Shown: positions 24,584 to 36,717 of the stretch, in pieces
How the letters are laid out: each line of letters opens with the position of its first letter
Position numbering within the stretch: position 1 is the first letter of the stretch
Assembly (NCBI GenBank): GCA_037447655.1
Contig: JBBHKE010002645.1
Span: forward strand, 1-64,000
Reading direction: 5' to 3'
DNA length: 64,000 nt
DNA from: Zygnema cylindricum
Taxonomy: Eukaryota; Streptophyta; Zygnematophyceae; Zygnematales; Zygnemataceae
The notes under the pieces: generated by a model
Databases searched by the model: none
Seen by the model: only the letters and a program-made list of their open reading frames with translations
Told to the model about the DNA's origin: nothing
Translations under genes and position numbers: made by a program

Positions 24584-25631
24584 TGAAACTCTGAGACCTC
24601 CATAAGTCCTCAGAGTAGACAGCTTCCAAGAAGCCTCTAGGATAATCCTGACCCCTTTGTGTTCCAGCAAAAATAACTGCCACCCTGGCAGACAAAAAGC
24701 CTGACCACCTCCACCCCTGTAAAGGCAAGACTCCCCTGAGTCGGTAGCAAAAAGAATCTCTGAATTTGCTCCCCTGAGCAGTAAGTTATGGAGGGTCAAA
24801 GTTCACCTTTTGTACAGAAGCTCTCTGGGAGAGGGGGTCCTGTCTTCTAATTTTTCTAAGTCCTATCTCTCTCACACACTCTATATACTGATGTACGGAA
24901 CCGATCAAAATTGAGTTCCGTACGCAAAAGTACAGCTGCCGGTGTACTTTATGTACGGACATTGTACGACATGGCCAAAATGTCGACACATGTCAAATCC
25001 AGATTCGGTGCCAAAATCTCCGGAGATTCCACAATCCAACGGAATTTCGCCACGCGTCATCCGATGTGGCGATGGCCACAAACCGCCGAAATCTTCCTCC
25101 GCGATCTCGGCGCTAATCACGACCGTCCGATTAAATTCGGATTTAATCGTAGCCGTAATAAATACATGCGCGGTATTTGTTTCATTTACGAAACAAATGC
25201 GCGGTACTGATTTATGTCCGTACCGTAAGTCGTACATTATATATTACTGGATCTATGTATCCCGTAATTCATTTCAGTTAAATGGTTTATCGCACGTATA
25301 CATATTTAAATAAATATCAAACTATATACTACCTAACACTACCGGTAGACTTAACGGCTAAGGCTACCGGCTATTTCCTGTCTGCCGGCCGGCAGGTACT
25401 AGGATCAAATCCTGCCGCCGGCACATACCTTTTAAATAAATAAATAAACCCTAATATAAAATTCCCGTAAACCTCAGGATAGCCAAGGTAGCCATGGCTC
25501 TAGTTCCTCTCCAATTTCTCAGTGACTGCGACAAGTTTGAGAGTTGGAGAGCGAAGTTAGAGATAGACTGCCTCGACTTCTATATTTCTTTTAAGACCTA
25601 GAAAATACTAATAATACCATTAGTTTCTACA
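24584..25631 (-). repeat. 3' LTR of A3
   Basis: 1,048 bp, plus-strand TGAAACTCTGAG...TTTCTACA. It is followed by the polypurine tract (25632-25644, ATAAGGGGAG on the element strand). It carries an orphan gag ATG at 24601-24603 that reads 72 codons into the flank. Confidence 0.94.
25345..25425 (+). other. Antisense tRNA-like module in the RLC-A LTR
   Basis: On the plus strand, opposite to the element, CGGCTAAGGCTACCGG resembles a Pol III A box. About 45 nt on, GGATCAAATCC resembles a B box inside a small hairpin, followed by GCCGGCA. The same layout recurs at 3151-3230, 8550-8625, 19110-19190 and 30745-30825. No paired acceptor stem is present. Confidence 0.5.
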
Positions 25632-25644
25632 CTCCCCTTATTTT

Positions 25645-28600
25645 CTAGTCAATCTTTAATTTCAGACCACACTTCTCCCTGCAAAAAATTAGCTTAGGGG
25701 AAGGCACAGGTTTGGTCATCATATCTGCTACCATTTCACTATCTGGTCTGTACTCTAAACTGATTATTTTGTTTTCTACTTTCTCTCTAACAAAGCTGAG
25801 TCTGATGTCCATGTGTTTGGCTTTAAAATGATGTTTAGGATTGGCAGAAATAGCGATTGCTGCCTGATTATCACAAAATATTTTCTGCACACCACTCTTA
25901 AGGTGACCAAGCTCACCAAGCAAAGACTTGACCCACATCAATTCTTTAACAGCAGAGCAAGAGGCCATATACTCAGCCTCCATGGTGGACTGAGCAATAA
26001 CCTTTTGCTGTTTGCTACTCCAACAGCAAGCCCCATCACCCACGTATAATACATATCCAGAAGTACATCTCCTCATCGGAGCATCACCATAACTAGCATC
26101 ACTCCAAGTAGTGATGTCAGTATTCTCCCCACCCAAATGCAACCATAGATCTCTAGTTCCTACCAAATATCTAAGGACTCTCTTAGCTGCCTCCCAATCC
26201 TTTTTAGTGGGAGCATTTAGACTTCTACTCAGCACTCCTACAGCTGCAGCTAAATCCGGCCGGGTACAATTCATAAAATATATTAGACTTCCCACTACTT
26301 GCCTGTAAGGAATAGTCTGCATGAACTTCTGTTCATCAGGAGATAATTCCATGTCTAAGACTATGACTCCTTCTTCCTCACTCCCCTCACTTCCCTTCTT
26401 CAACTCCATTGGAGTTGTACAACTATTAGCTTTATCCATTTGAAATTTTTCAAGCATGTTCCCTATTGCTTCCTTTTTAGTCAATCTTATAATTTTCCTT
26501 TTTCGGTCTCTCTCTACTTGAATTCCCAAAATATATCTTGCTTCTCCCATATCCTTCATTTCAAATCTCCCCTTAAGATCGGTTTTCAGTTTGTTAATTT
26601 TTTCCATTGATTTACTTAATACAAGCAAATCATCAACATAAATTGCAATAAATATCAAACCTTCCTCATCTTCGAAAACATAGATTGAGTGATCTGAGCT
26701 GATCCGAATATATCCCAGACCGGTAAGAAACTCATCAAGCTTCTTATTCCATTGTCGAGGTGCCTGTTTCAAACCATAAAGAGATTTAATTAGCCGGCAT
26801 ACCTTACTCTCCTCTCCTTCCTCCACAAAACCTTCAGGTTGTCGCATGAAGATCTCCTCTTCCAATTCTCCATGCAAAAAGGTTGTGTTGATGTCCATCT
26901 GATGCACTTCCATGTCTTCCGCCGCTGCTAAACTGAGAAGTATGCGGACGGAGGGAAATCTGACCACCGGGGCAAAGGTTTCCTCATAGTCAATTCCTTC
27001 CTTTTGTGTAAATCCCTGTGCCACTAATCTGGCCTTGTAGCGTTCGATTGTGTTGTCTGGGTTCAGTTTTAATTTGAAAACCCACTTACAACCGATTGGT
27101 TTTCGGTTAGGTGGACAGTCCACCAGCTCCCAAGTATCGGCTGCCATGATTGAAGCCATCTCCTCATTGATGGCTGTCTTCCACCGGTTTCTTTCTGGAC
27201 AAGTCATCGCCTCTCCATAAGTTTGAGGTTCATCTTGATGAGATAGTTTAGTTACCTTGTTATTAACCTGTTTTTCTTGCAGTCTTTTGCTACTTCTCCT
27301 CCCCCCCTCAAAATTTAGGTCGGAATAGATGGTTCTCGTGGATTCTTTCGAACAAACTCGGCTTCTCCCCTATCCCTTGATTCCGAATCAATTTCCACCA
27401 CGTCTTGCGCTTCGAGTAGAGTTGTCACTGGAGTTTCCACAGCCGAGTCCTTCTCAGTCTGATTTGTTCCTACAAGAATGTCATCTTCTCTAAAACCTGA
27501 ATAGTTAGGAAGCTCAAAGTCATCGGAATTTTCTGACTCAAATCTGATTTTTACTGACTTCGTATATTTGAAGGGATCTACAGACTTTCCTTCATCCATA
27601 ACTACTAGATGCTTTACTAAGATTATATCTTCCCTTTTTAGATCATAAACTCTATATCCTTTAACATCTTCATCATATCCTAATAAGTATCCTGGTTTTC
27701 CTTTAGGATCTAGCTTCCAATTGGACCGATCAGTATCTAGATTGAACACTTGACTGCCGAAAACCTTTAAGTGAGATATGTCTGGTTTCCGGCCTGTCCA
27801 TCTCTCATAAGGTGTTTGATCTTTTATAGCTGAAGTAAGAACTTTATTCTTGAGGTAATTAGCACAGGTCATTGCTTCTGCCCAAAACCTTTTCCCTATC
27901 TTTTTATCTGACAACATACTTCTAGCACTATCACTTAGTGTTCTATTTAACCTTTCAGCTACCCCATTCTGTTCCGGATTTTCTGGAACTGTCTTTTGGT
28001 GTTGAACCCCATCTTCCCTCAAAAAATCCTCAAACTGGTTAGAAGTATACTCTCCACCATTGTCACTCCTTACTCTCTTGATTGGAGTTTCATGGAGTTT
28101 TTCGCTCCATGCTTTATATTGTCTGAAGCAATCCTCAGCTTCGGACTTGTTTTTCAAAAAATATACCCGGGAATACCGAGACCAATCATCAGTTATAGTC
28201 ATCATAAATCTTTTCCCCCCCGGTGAGGGCACTTTAGCCGGTCCCCAAATATCTGTGTGTACTAGATCTAGAATTTTTTCTCCCTTATAGGTGGCTGACT
28301 TAGGAAAGGGTAATTTGTGTGCTTTACCTTGAGCACATCCACTACAATCACTTATATCATCACTCTCACTGAACTGAATCCCTTCCACCACTCCCATCTT
28401 TTTCATCTCTCTTAACTTATCTAGATTCACATGCCAAGCCTCTTATGCCACATCATAATATCATGAGCACCAGCATAATAAAGTTTCTTCTTTTCATTAC
28501 TTAAGATCAGCCTAAACATCCCATGGCTACCTTTCTCAGCAATGAAATAGACATCATCCTCAAAACTAGCAGTAAAGACTCCTTCCCTAGTGCTAGTAAA

Positions 28601-29981
28601 AAAACTCTTATCATCTAATACTGATGTAGAGATAAGATTTTTGTTCAGCTCCGGAATAAACAATACATCGGAGAATGTTAATATGGATGTCTTTCCTTCT
28701 ACTAACACTTTTAGATCTACCGATCCTACAAGAGTAGTGGTGACTATCCTCCCATCCCAGTACTCTATCTCTACGGTGGGAATCTTTCTTATCTTAGTAA
28801 AATGGTGTCTATCCTTACACATGTGCATGGAGGCACCTGAATCTACAATCCAGCCTGCTTCACCTTTCAATCCACCGTAAACACATTTCTGCCTTCGTGG
28901 AATTTCGACCTCATTTTTCGCCTCCAACTCCTCATCCAAAAGGAGCTCATCGTCCTCGTCCTCGGATTCTGCCTCAAGTACCTATGTGACAAGGGCCTTT
29001 TTCTTTCCTCTCGGGGTACCACCGGTCTGCCCCTCCTTTAACCGAAGCTCGGTTAGCTTAGTGCACTCTGCCATATAGTGCCCCGGTTTCTTACAAAAGT
29101 GACATAGTCCTTTGGAAGCCCTTGGTTCGAACTCATTGGCCTGTTTTTTCTGCTCCCTACCCCCATAGTTTCCGGCCGGTTTTCGGGAATCCCTGTTCCT
29201 CCAATCAGTCGCTGTTGCCAGGGCTTTGCCACTCTTTCCTCCCCTTCGGATCTCAATTGTATTCTCTTGAACGAGAATCATCCCTACCACTGAGTTCCAT
29301 ATCCACCTTGAGTCAGGCAAGTCCTGCACACGGTAAACTATGTTCACGAACTCATCAGGTAACTTCATCAGTAAACAGTTAACCTTTTCTTTTTCACTAA
29401 AATCTTTTCGCGCACTGTGTAGCTCCATGAAGAGTGTAGCAAGCTCATTGCAAAAATCCAACATATTTCCCCCTTTATATACATACTCCTTAACTTTCTG
29501 ATCAGCCAACTGTTGTTGCTGAATCGTACCACTTCGGTACATCTCTATGAGAGCGATCCAAAGATCGGATGCCCTTTCTACCTGCAAATGAGGACATGCA
29601 AGTCCTTGAGTGAGATGGCGTAGGATGAAGTGCTTTGCCGCCATATTGTTGAAGTCCCAGGTTTCAGTATCATTCTCCTCGTTCCTCGGAATAGGTGACA
29701 TGAACGTCGAACCAGTTGCTATTGGTGTGGTCGTCTCCTTCTCCTTTCCTTTGTCCACCACCTCTCCTTCTTTTGTTTCCTCCGTTGAAGGTGGATCCTC
29801 TTTCCTGGTGAATCTGGTTCCTCCAAACCCTGGAGGAATTCCAAGACTTGATGGACGCCCCAACCGTCCACTCACTATCCCCCAAAATCTTTTTTCGCAT
29901 AGAGCTCCTATCATCATACTTTCCCAGTATATGAAGCCAGTTCCATTAAAGATTGGTACCCTAGAGGGTGGGCCTATAACC
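25645..29981 (-). pseudogene. Nearly intact RLC-A gag-pol of A3
   Basis: The coding frame begins at an ATG inside the 5' LTR (29999-30001). Gag (28982-30001) has a zinc knuckle of C-x2-C-x4-H-x4-C form (CHFCKKPGHYMAEC, near 29085). Three lesions are visible: a CAG-to-TAG stop near 28984, a 1-nt deletion near 28430 in GAG-pre-integrase, and a 1-nt deletion near 27313 between integrase and RT. Protease (DSGA, near 28850), integrase, RT (YVDDLLVLSK, near 26630) and RNase H (MEAEYMAS, near 25980) are otherwise whole. The stop codon is at 25645-25647. Confidence 0.94.
29966..29981 (-). other. Primer-binding site of A3 (mutated)
   Basis: GGTTATAGGCCCACCC on the element strand, one base different from the other copies. 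The change turns the in-frame ATG opposite the tRNA anticodon into ATA. Confidence 0.82.
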
Positions 29982-31030
29982 TGAAACTCTGAGACCTCCA
30001 TAAGTCCTCAGAGTGGACAGCTTCCAAAAAGCCTCTAGGATAATCTTGACCCCTTCGTGTTTTAGCAAAAATAACTGCCGCCCTGGCAAACAAAAACCCT
30101 GACTACCTTCACCCCTGTGAAGGCAAGACTCCCCTGAGTCGATAGCAAAAAGAATCTCTGAATTTGCTCTCCTGAGCAGTAAGTTATGGAGGGTCAAAGT
30201 TGACCTTTTGTACAGAAGCTCTTTGGGAGAGAGGGTCCTATCTTCTAATTTTTCTAAGTCCTATCTCTCTCACAGACTCTATCTATTGATCTACGGAACC
30301 GATCAGAATTGAGTTCCGTACGCAAAAGTACAGCTGTCGGTGTACTTTATGTACGGACATTGTACGACATGGCCAAAATGTCGACACATGTCAAATCCGG
30401 ATTCCGTGCCATAATCTCCGGAGATTCCACAATCCAACGGAATTTCGCCACGCGTCATCCGATGTGGCGATGGCCACAAACCGCCGAAATCTTCCTCCGC
30501 GATCTCGGCGCTAATCCCGACCGTCCGATTAAATTCGGATTTAATCGTAGCCGTAATAAATACATGCGCGGTATTTGTTTCATTTACGAAACAAATGCGC
30601 GGTACTGATTTATGTCCGTACCGTAAGTCGTACATTATATATTACTGGATCTATGTATCCCGTAATTCATTTCAGTTAAATGGTTTATCGGACGTATACA
30701 TATTTAAATAAATATCAAACTATATACTACCTAACACTACCGCTAGACTTAACGGCTAAGGCATCCTGCTATTTCATGTCTGCCGGCCGGCAGGTACTAT
30801 GATCAAATCCTGCCGCCGGCACATACCTTTTAAATAAATAAATAAACCCTGATATAAAATTCCCGTAAACCTCAGGATAGCCAAGGTAGCCATGGCTCTA
30901 GCTTCCTCTCCAATTTCTCAGTGACTGCGACAAGTTTGAGAGTTGGAGAGCGAAGTTAGAGATAGACTGCCTCGACTTCTATATTTCTTTTAAGACCTAG
31001 AAAATACTAATAATACCATTAGTTTCTACA
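29982..31030 (-). repeat. 5' LTR of A3
   Basis: 1,049 bp with the family termini. It contains the gag ATG 20 nt from its end, so the first codons of gag are LTR-encoded. Confidence 0.94.
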
Positions 31031-31773
31031 CTGATGTCAGGAATTCAAATGGCTCCAAACCTGACAGATGTGTGAAGTCATGAACCCTCAGAGATTCATG
31101 CATTATTTTTGCCTAGCTTAAAAAGAATTTGTATCCTCAAGGTGTAGATTTAAGGCATCCTGAGGCGGCCATGCTGCGGTCGTCTCCAGAAACTGGCAAC
31201 GTTTGAACATAGAAACATGCATGCTCAAAGACATATAGGAATTATTGTAGCTGTACAGTTAGTGAAAGCATCAGATAAATGCCAATTGGCATGTTATATA
31301 AAATTTTCAAATTGAAGCACGGAATCCAATATTGGAAGTTTGTCGTTCTCTGGCAAACATTTTTTGGGGATTTGTCGAACTCTGTGATAGTTTGGGGTTT
31401 ACCTAAATATTAGTCACGGGTTAGTTTTGAGTAGGGGTCTTTTTTCCAGACCATAGTCTATGCTAGTGATTGTCTCTCAGCTTCTCATCTTCTATTGTAT
31501 CAAGTCCTTACCAAATCTAACGGCGCAAGCCAACCTGCAAGGTTTCCCTCCAAACTGTTGTCTACTTGCTGCAGTGTACGTATCGTGTTGGGCGGATTTG
31601 GTGTTTTCTTGTTGTCAGAGCGCTGACTTTGCGGTACAGCTCTCCTTTAGTGTGATCTCGGGGAACGCCGGCTATCTCGGTTTCTTCGTCTGGTTGGAGA
31701 AGGGTTTTCATCTGTTGGTTGAACTCCGTAGGGAATATCAAAAGACTTCAGAGCCTAGTGGCTACTATCGCAA
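31031..31773 (+). repeat. LTR-D, second part
   Basis: Continues from 24583 after the CTGAT duplication and matches 58125-58899 (TGCATTATTTTTG, GGCGGCCA, CAAGGTTTCCCTCC and CCTAGTGGCTA blocks). It probably ends at GCA (31773), giving an LTR of about 925 bp. An open frame at 31460-31777 has no recognisable domain and I do not regard it as a gene. Confidence 0.65.
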
Positions 31774-31778
31774 ATAAG

Positions 31779-32020
31779 AATTCCATCCTTACTAACCTGA
31801 CTTTGCTTTGTCTTTTTATTTTTGGTTAGTCCACGTGCTTGGTATGTTTTGCTTTTTCAAGCATTTTCATTAATTATAGCTTGCGGTATATATTCTTCGT
31901 ACTCTGGTTGTGGTCATGAAAATTGCATATTTGGAATGGTAATCCAGGTTTTGGGGTTTATCGGCGACACAAGTTGTAGTTGATGCATGCCACTCACGGT
32001 CGTATGGTCATGCAGGACAT
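31779..32020 (+). repeat. Repeat X, copy 2
   Basis: Second copy of the block at 24160-24398, directly after LTR-D. Loose similarity to the sequence after the LTR-D at 58899 fits an internal leader region. Confidence 0.55.
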
Positions 32021-32255
32021 GAGGGTGAGGCAAATCCAACCGCAAGCGTAACGCAAAATTAAATTGGCCAGGCGATGGACGGAGTGTCGAAAAATTTGTT
32101 TTTGCTTGTAGCCATTCACCAGGCCCATGCCCAGAACACGAACGTAAACGAGCACGCGCTTGAGCAGAAGGTAGCTCCTCCAAGAGGCTTGCAAAATTAG
32201 CGGCGGCTAATTGTTCGGATATTCGTTGTTGAAGTTCGAAGTTAGTGTCGGCCAT
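31914..32255 (-). pseudogene. Possible LINE-type ORF fragment
   Basis: A 113-codon minus-strand frame includes GHGPGEWLQA and, 15 residues on, FALRLRLDLPHPH. This pairing of a GAWL-like motif with ALRxRLxLP recalls a domain often found after reverse transcriptase in LINE-like ORFs of algae, mosses and oomycetes. The following zinc-binding part is not recognisable, and the last third overlaps repeat X. Family recall only. Confidence 0.3.
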
Positions 32256-33095
32256 GAGAGAATGAAAACGTGGAACTTGGTTTCAAGCGTCCGCAAGTAT
32301 TAGCGCATGAGCGGAAAGGAGAGCTTGGTGAAATGGAAGCCCGTCTTCCACCTGAGAGACAACTTGCGCTAGAATGGGGACATCATCCACGATGAAACGA
32401 GAAGTGATGGTAGGAACCACCAAAGCCCAATTTATGGAACTTATGTTCAATAGCCATTCTCTGTGAAGCTCTCACTTACGTGTTTAATTGTCAATGGTAC
32501 CACGTAGGCTATTCGTTAAGATACTTAAAATGGTCAAACGTACAATCTAAATGTTAGATTTATACAGGTGTACTATCTTATTGTACGATTTGTATCGTAA
32601 TGTTTTAAACCGAAATCCCATAACCGCGGCTAACCTTGAAGGTGAAGGTACAGTAAAGCAAAAAGAGCGTGACAAATGAGCATGACAGGATATGTTTCGG
32701 CAAATATTTGCCAGTAGATTTTGGTGGCTTAGCGTCCACTCTGTTCGAGGTCACATTGGCGCCACCACGTGTGAGGGATTGTTCTGGTCGTTCACCGTGG
32801 CACCTATAAGTATAATCCACGTGTCGCGATATTACACCCTCTGTAGCTGACTGTCGACCTCCTCGAGGACAGTTTGAGGACGGTAAACAGAAACAAATAG
32901 TGTTATTTACGTTGTTTTGGGTTCATGGACCCAAAGCTAACGCTAATTAATACACATAGCACTAGTTTAAGTACACACTAACTAAAATACCCATTCCCGT
33001 TTTACAGCCATTTTTTATTTTTTTTACATAGTTGACGTCAATTTTTACCCCAAAAACTATCAATCAATTTAAGTGCGCTTTCCAGTGTCGACGCC
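32256..33095. other. Intergenic AT-rich DNA, nothing recognised
   Basis: No coding sequence, RNA gene or repeat boundary that I can support. Short frames on the minus strand (for example 32605-32820) lack any domain signal. Confidence 0.5.
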
Positions 33096-33103
33096 ATTAT
33101 CTG

Positions 33104-33473
33104 TAGTGTTGGGTATCGAAGACCTATTGCCAATATTCAATATAAATCGAATTTTAGGTATCCGATAATCGATATATCGAATCCATGTACCTAGAAGCCA
33201 AATATCCGAATATTTATACAATTTTTTTTTGCTGATTTTCCCGATTTTCCCCGGGCGCGTCCTCGTTGTGTGGGAGGATATCGTACGATTTTTTGTATGA
33301 TTTTTCTTACCCTTTTTCGTATTTAAACTGTACGGACACCCATCTTTTGCGATATATATCGCGATGATTTATGTTGGTCCCGGTACAATATATCGAAGAG
33401 TCTGCTCGATCGATATTCGATGTATCGAATATTGAAATTATCGCGATATGAATTTACCCGATACCCAACACTA
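33104..33473. mobile_element. hAT-like MITE
   Basis: A 370-bp element with inverted ends TAGTGTTGGGTATCG / CGATACCCAACACTA and a perfect 8-bp target duplication ATTATCTG at 33096-33103 and 33474-33481. No coding capacity. The terminus is nearly the same as in the element at 36839-37910. Confidence 0.9.
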
Positions 33474-33737
33474 ATTATCTGACACTTATAATTATTTCGT
33501 ACTTATGTACGAAATAACGAGAAGTTATCGACCCAAAATGACACATTTTGTGCATCACACTATTTAATTTTCTCATTGTTCAGAGAAGCTGGCACTAATT
33601 ATTAATTAACCGTACTTGACACACGTAATGGAATAAATACTAGTATCAATTCTATTTTAGATTCAATGGTCGTAATTCGTAAATTAGGGGCGCCGATACA
33701 AATGCTATAAACATTAATAGCAATTCGCGGTGTACAG

Positions 33738-33957
33738 TACACCGTGTATCTCTATTAGTGTTAACATTTTTTTCGCCACTTAAAATATTTTTTTCCGTAC
33801 ACACCTGTCCATTTTTCAATCTGAGACCGCCAATTGGAAGCTGAGAACCTTATCTTTCAATCGCAACCGTCATATTGGCGATCCGACAAGTGTGCACAGA
33901 GAAATAATGTGTTAAGCGGCGAAAAGAGCATTAACACTAATAGCGATACGCGGTGTA
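33738..33957. mobile_element. TA-flanked MITE (CACCG family)
   Basis: Termini CACCGTGTATCTCTATTAG and the inverted CTAATAGCGATACGCGGTG, with similarity continuing about 45 bp inward. TA flanks both sides. It sits 3 bp from another right-hand terminus of the same family (33716-33735), so two members are adjacent. Confidence 0.8.
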
Positions 33958-35950
33958 GGGTTAAGGGCCGAAAAAAGCGAAAGCTTCGCAGGTGAGGACA
34001 AAAATCCAATCGAACGGTCCATGTTTGCGACTGGTCCCTTAGGAGAATCTTGTTAGAATCTACGGTGGAGATGCTAAAAATTAAAGCCGGTACGGCATGG
34101 TAAGAAAACTTACGGATTACAGTAGACGAAATCCAGTTTCTCGCCGATGGAAGCCTCAGAGCACGCCAGCACAGAAGTATAAGATCGAACTGGATATCGA
34201 GTATCGTCTAGCTAAAACATCTTTTGCTATTTCGTCAGGAGTCGCTTCAGTTGCCAACAAGTAACATGGGGAGACGGTAAACAATATGATAGGATCAGAT
34301 ACGACACGTTTAACCATAATTGCCCCTTGTATTTATTATTTGTTTCATACGATTTAGGCCGTACTGCCCGCAAATGCTCCATAAACGTTTTTTGTCGGTG
34401 GGTGAGGCGACTGCAAGTTCAAACAACAACTTCAGCGGTTAAATCGTATTATATAATTTAATATTTGATTTTATCGTTTTCGATGGTTCCTAAAGGACAA
34501 GAGAAACCTCTTCCGGCAGTCAATAGGCGAGGGGCGGCTGATAAACTTTAAACAGTTAAAGACAAACTGAGGACAAACAGAATCTGGTAGATCGTACATA
34601 TACAGTTGTCATTTTGCAAGGTCGTTTTTTATTGGTTGGAAAAGTTTAAAAAAAAAAAAGGATTACGATATAAGTGCGAAGCATAGTACAAAAGTAGGCG
34701 TTTTTATGGTAGGGCCTTTGGTAGGCGCACAAAACTTGGCACTAAACTCGCGTAGAGTAGGCATATTGTATGGGTGTGAGTTGCGGACACTCTTGTACGA
34801 TCATACGAATATGACGTATGATCATAGTACAGCACACGCCACCTGACGAAATTTTTTAGCGAACTGACGCGGCGTAGGATGACATTCCGCCGGAAAAAAA
34901 ACGCGTACGGGCAACCTGGTTGGTCAATTTGAGGCTTTACTTAGTGTGGCCTTCAAAATTGCAGACGCTAATATGACAAATTGTCCTATCGTAACTTGTG
35001 TTATGGGCTTTTCATGTGATCTTCTTAAGATCGCTACTTTGATCAGCGACCGTCCGATCGTCCAAATCTGACGGTTGAAATAAAAAATACCTCAAAATTC
35101 ACAGAAAATATATTTTTTGTCCGATTTTTTTTCAAAACTTAGACATGCCGTTTAATTCTCTATCGATCGATGTGCAACTCAACCCTCTTAACCTTTTTTT
35201 TCATTTTTCGACCAATACAATATGGGTCTTAAGGGCATATTGTATGTTTTGCATACAATAGGCATACTGTATGGGCCTACTTTCACCTACTTTTGAACTA
35301 TGGTATAAGTCGACAATGCCCGTGACGACTTTCAACGTCTACAATCTGTGATGGCGCACGTTATTTTTCGTAACTGCTTGTGACGTCGCGTGACTTTTCG
35401 TGACATTGTAAACCTACCGCCCTCCAGCCTGTGTCGTTTCACGGTTGAAGAATATGCGTTTTGCCTTTGCGTCTATTGTCGGCTCGACGGAAATGGCATC
35501 GGAACCTTGAGACCCCTGCAAAAAAAAAAAACCGTACCGGATGGAAACGGACAAAACAAAACAGTGTACTTCTCTTTGTCGTATTAAAAAAAAATGGATA
35601 AAACATAGCGAATCGTGTACACTTCCACGTCGCTTGAAATCGTTTGAAAATTTTCAAAAAATAAGGCACGCGCGAATATATGTTCCTATTTGTTTATAAA
35701 AAATCCCTAATTTTAAAACACATTGCGCATGTGTTTTAAACATAAGGTTGAAGATGACGTTTTTTGTCGTCGAAGTGGGTCAAAAAACACAAGACGACAA
35801 CATGTAGTACATCTTAAATTCGATGATGACGCAAAATGTACTTCTCTTTTTCTCTATTTGTTTGTACGGTTGAAACTTATGCGGTACGGCTCTAAGTTTT
35901 ACAGGAAAACGATAGAAAAAAACCCTTACTTAAGCACACAAAAACGCACC
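33958..35950. other. AT-rich repeat-derived DNA, no gene
   Basis: No supported gene. Part of it (about 33975-34110, around CTTCGCAGGTGAGGACAAAA) resembles 54015-54170, and 35755-35980 resembles 53325-53545. The stretch looks like an older copy of the DNA-transposon material at 53-54 kb. Confidence 0.45.
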
Positions 35951-35952
35951 CT

Positions 35953-36175
35953 AAGTTTTGTACGGAAATATTAAAACGCACGAAACAAAAAAATTCCTGT
36001 CAATGTAAGAATGTTGATTCGTAGATAGTGTGGCTTGATTTCGTCGTGCGTGACGATGCGCATTTTTTTCATTTAATTTCAATTGATATTTTTACGCTGG
36101 TTCGTTTTATTTCAGTGTACAAACTACAAAGTTTATTTTGTTTCGTGCGTTTTAATATTTCCGTACAAAACTTAT
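35953..36175. repeat. Inverted repeat (foldback)
   Basis: Arms of about 37 bp at 35953-35990 (AGTTTTGTACGGAAATATTA...) and 36135-36175 (its complement) are separated by about 145 bp. A hairpin-forming MITE-like structure without detected target duplications. Confidence 0.7.
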
Positions 36176-36390
36176 AATACTTTAGTTTAAAGAAATTTTG
36201 TTTCACTTTGCGTCTAAGTTCAATGTAACGTTAAGACGACTAAATTTTAATTTTGCGGCTAAGTGCTCTCACCGTGGAGCTCACGTAACGACAAAAAGTG
36301 ACTGTCTGCAACACTTTTATTTACATGTGGTTGCCGCAGTTTTGTTACCGTAAATGTTCGTCGACGTTCGTCGGCCGTGTGAATCGCTAA

Positions 36391-36717
36391 TTTTATTATG
36401 ACAGTCGACGTCTGCAAGCGCGGCAAAATTTTAAGCGGTTGAAACAATATTTTGAAAGTCAAAATTGCCCAACCGATTGGCCGTCAAATTTGTACTCAAC
36501 GGTACTTTATTTGTATCAATATGTACTTCAAACGTACATTTTTTGAAAAAGTGACGTAAGTGACTGTGCGCAACCAAAACAGTCACTGTCATGATCAATT
36601 CCCTTTTATTATGACGGTCGACGTTCGCAAGCGCGGCAAAAGTTTAAGCGGTTGAAACAATATTTTGAAAGTCAAAGTTGTCCAACCGATTGACCGTCAA
36701 ATTTAGACTCAACGGTA
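36391..36717. repeat. Tandem duplication R, partly split by a MITE
   Basis: Two copies with a 213-bp offset: unit 1 is about 36391-36606. Unit 2 starts at 36604, is interrupted at 36717 and resumes at 38288-38395. Unit 1 keeps the uninterrupted site ACGGTACTTTATTTG; unit 2 has the TA-flanked MITE inserted at the same TA. Confidence 0.82.

Larger units (their letters stand above)
24584..31030 (-). mobile_element. Complete RLC-A Ty1/copia element A3
   Basis: A complete 6,447-bp element. LTRs are at 24584-25631 (3') and 29982-31030 (5'), with target duplications CTGAT at 24579-24583 and 31031-31035. It has a half-tRNA primer-binding site with one change, and a polypurine tract. The LTRs are near-identical in their outer ends but differ at roughly 14 positions in the first 200 bp compared, so the insertion is of moderate age. 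It lies inside LTR-D. Confidence 0.96.

Noticed and set aside
31460-31777. Protein-coding gene on the plus strand
   Set aside because: It lies wholly within LTR-D, which has a second copy at 58 kb without the same open frame.
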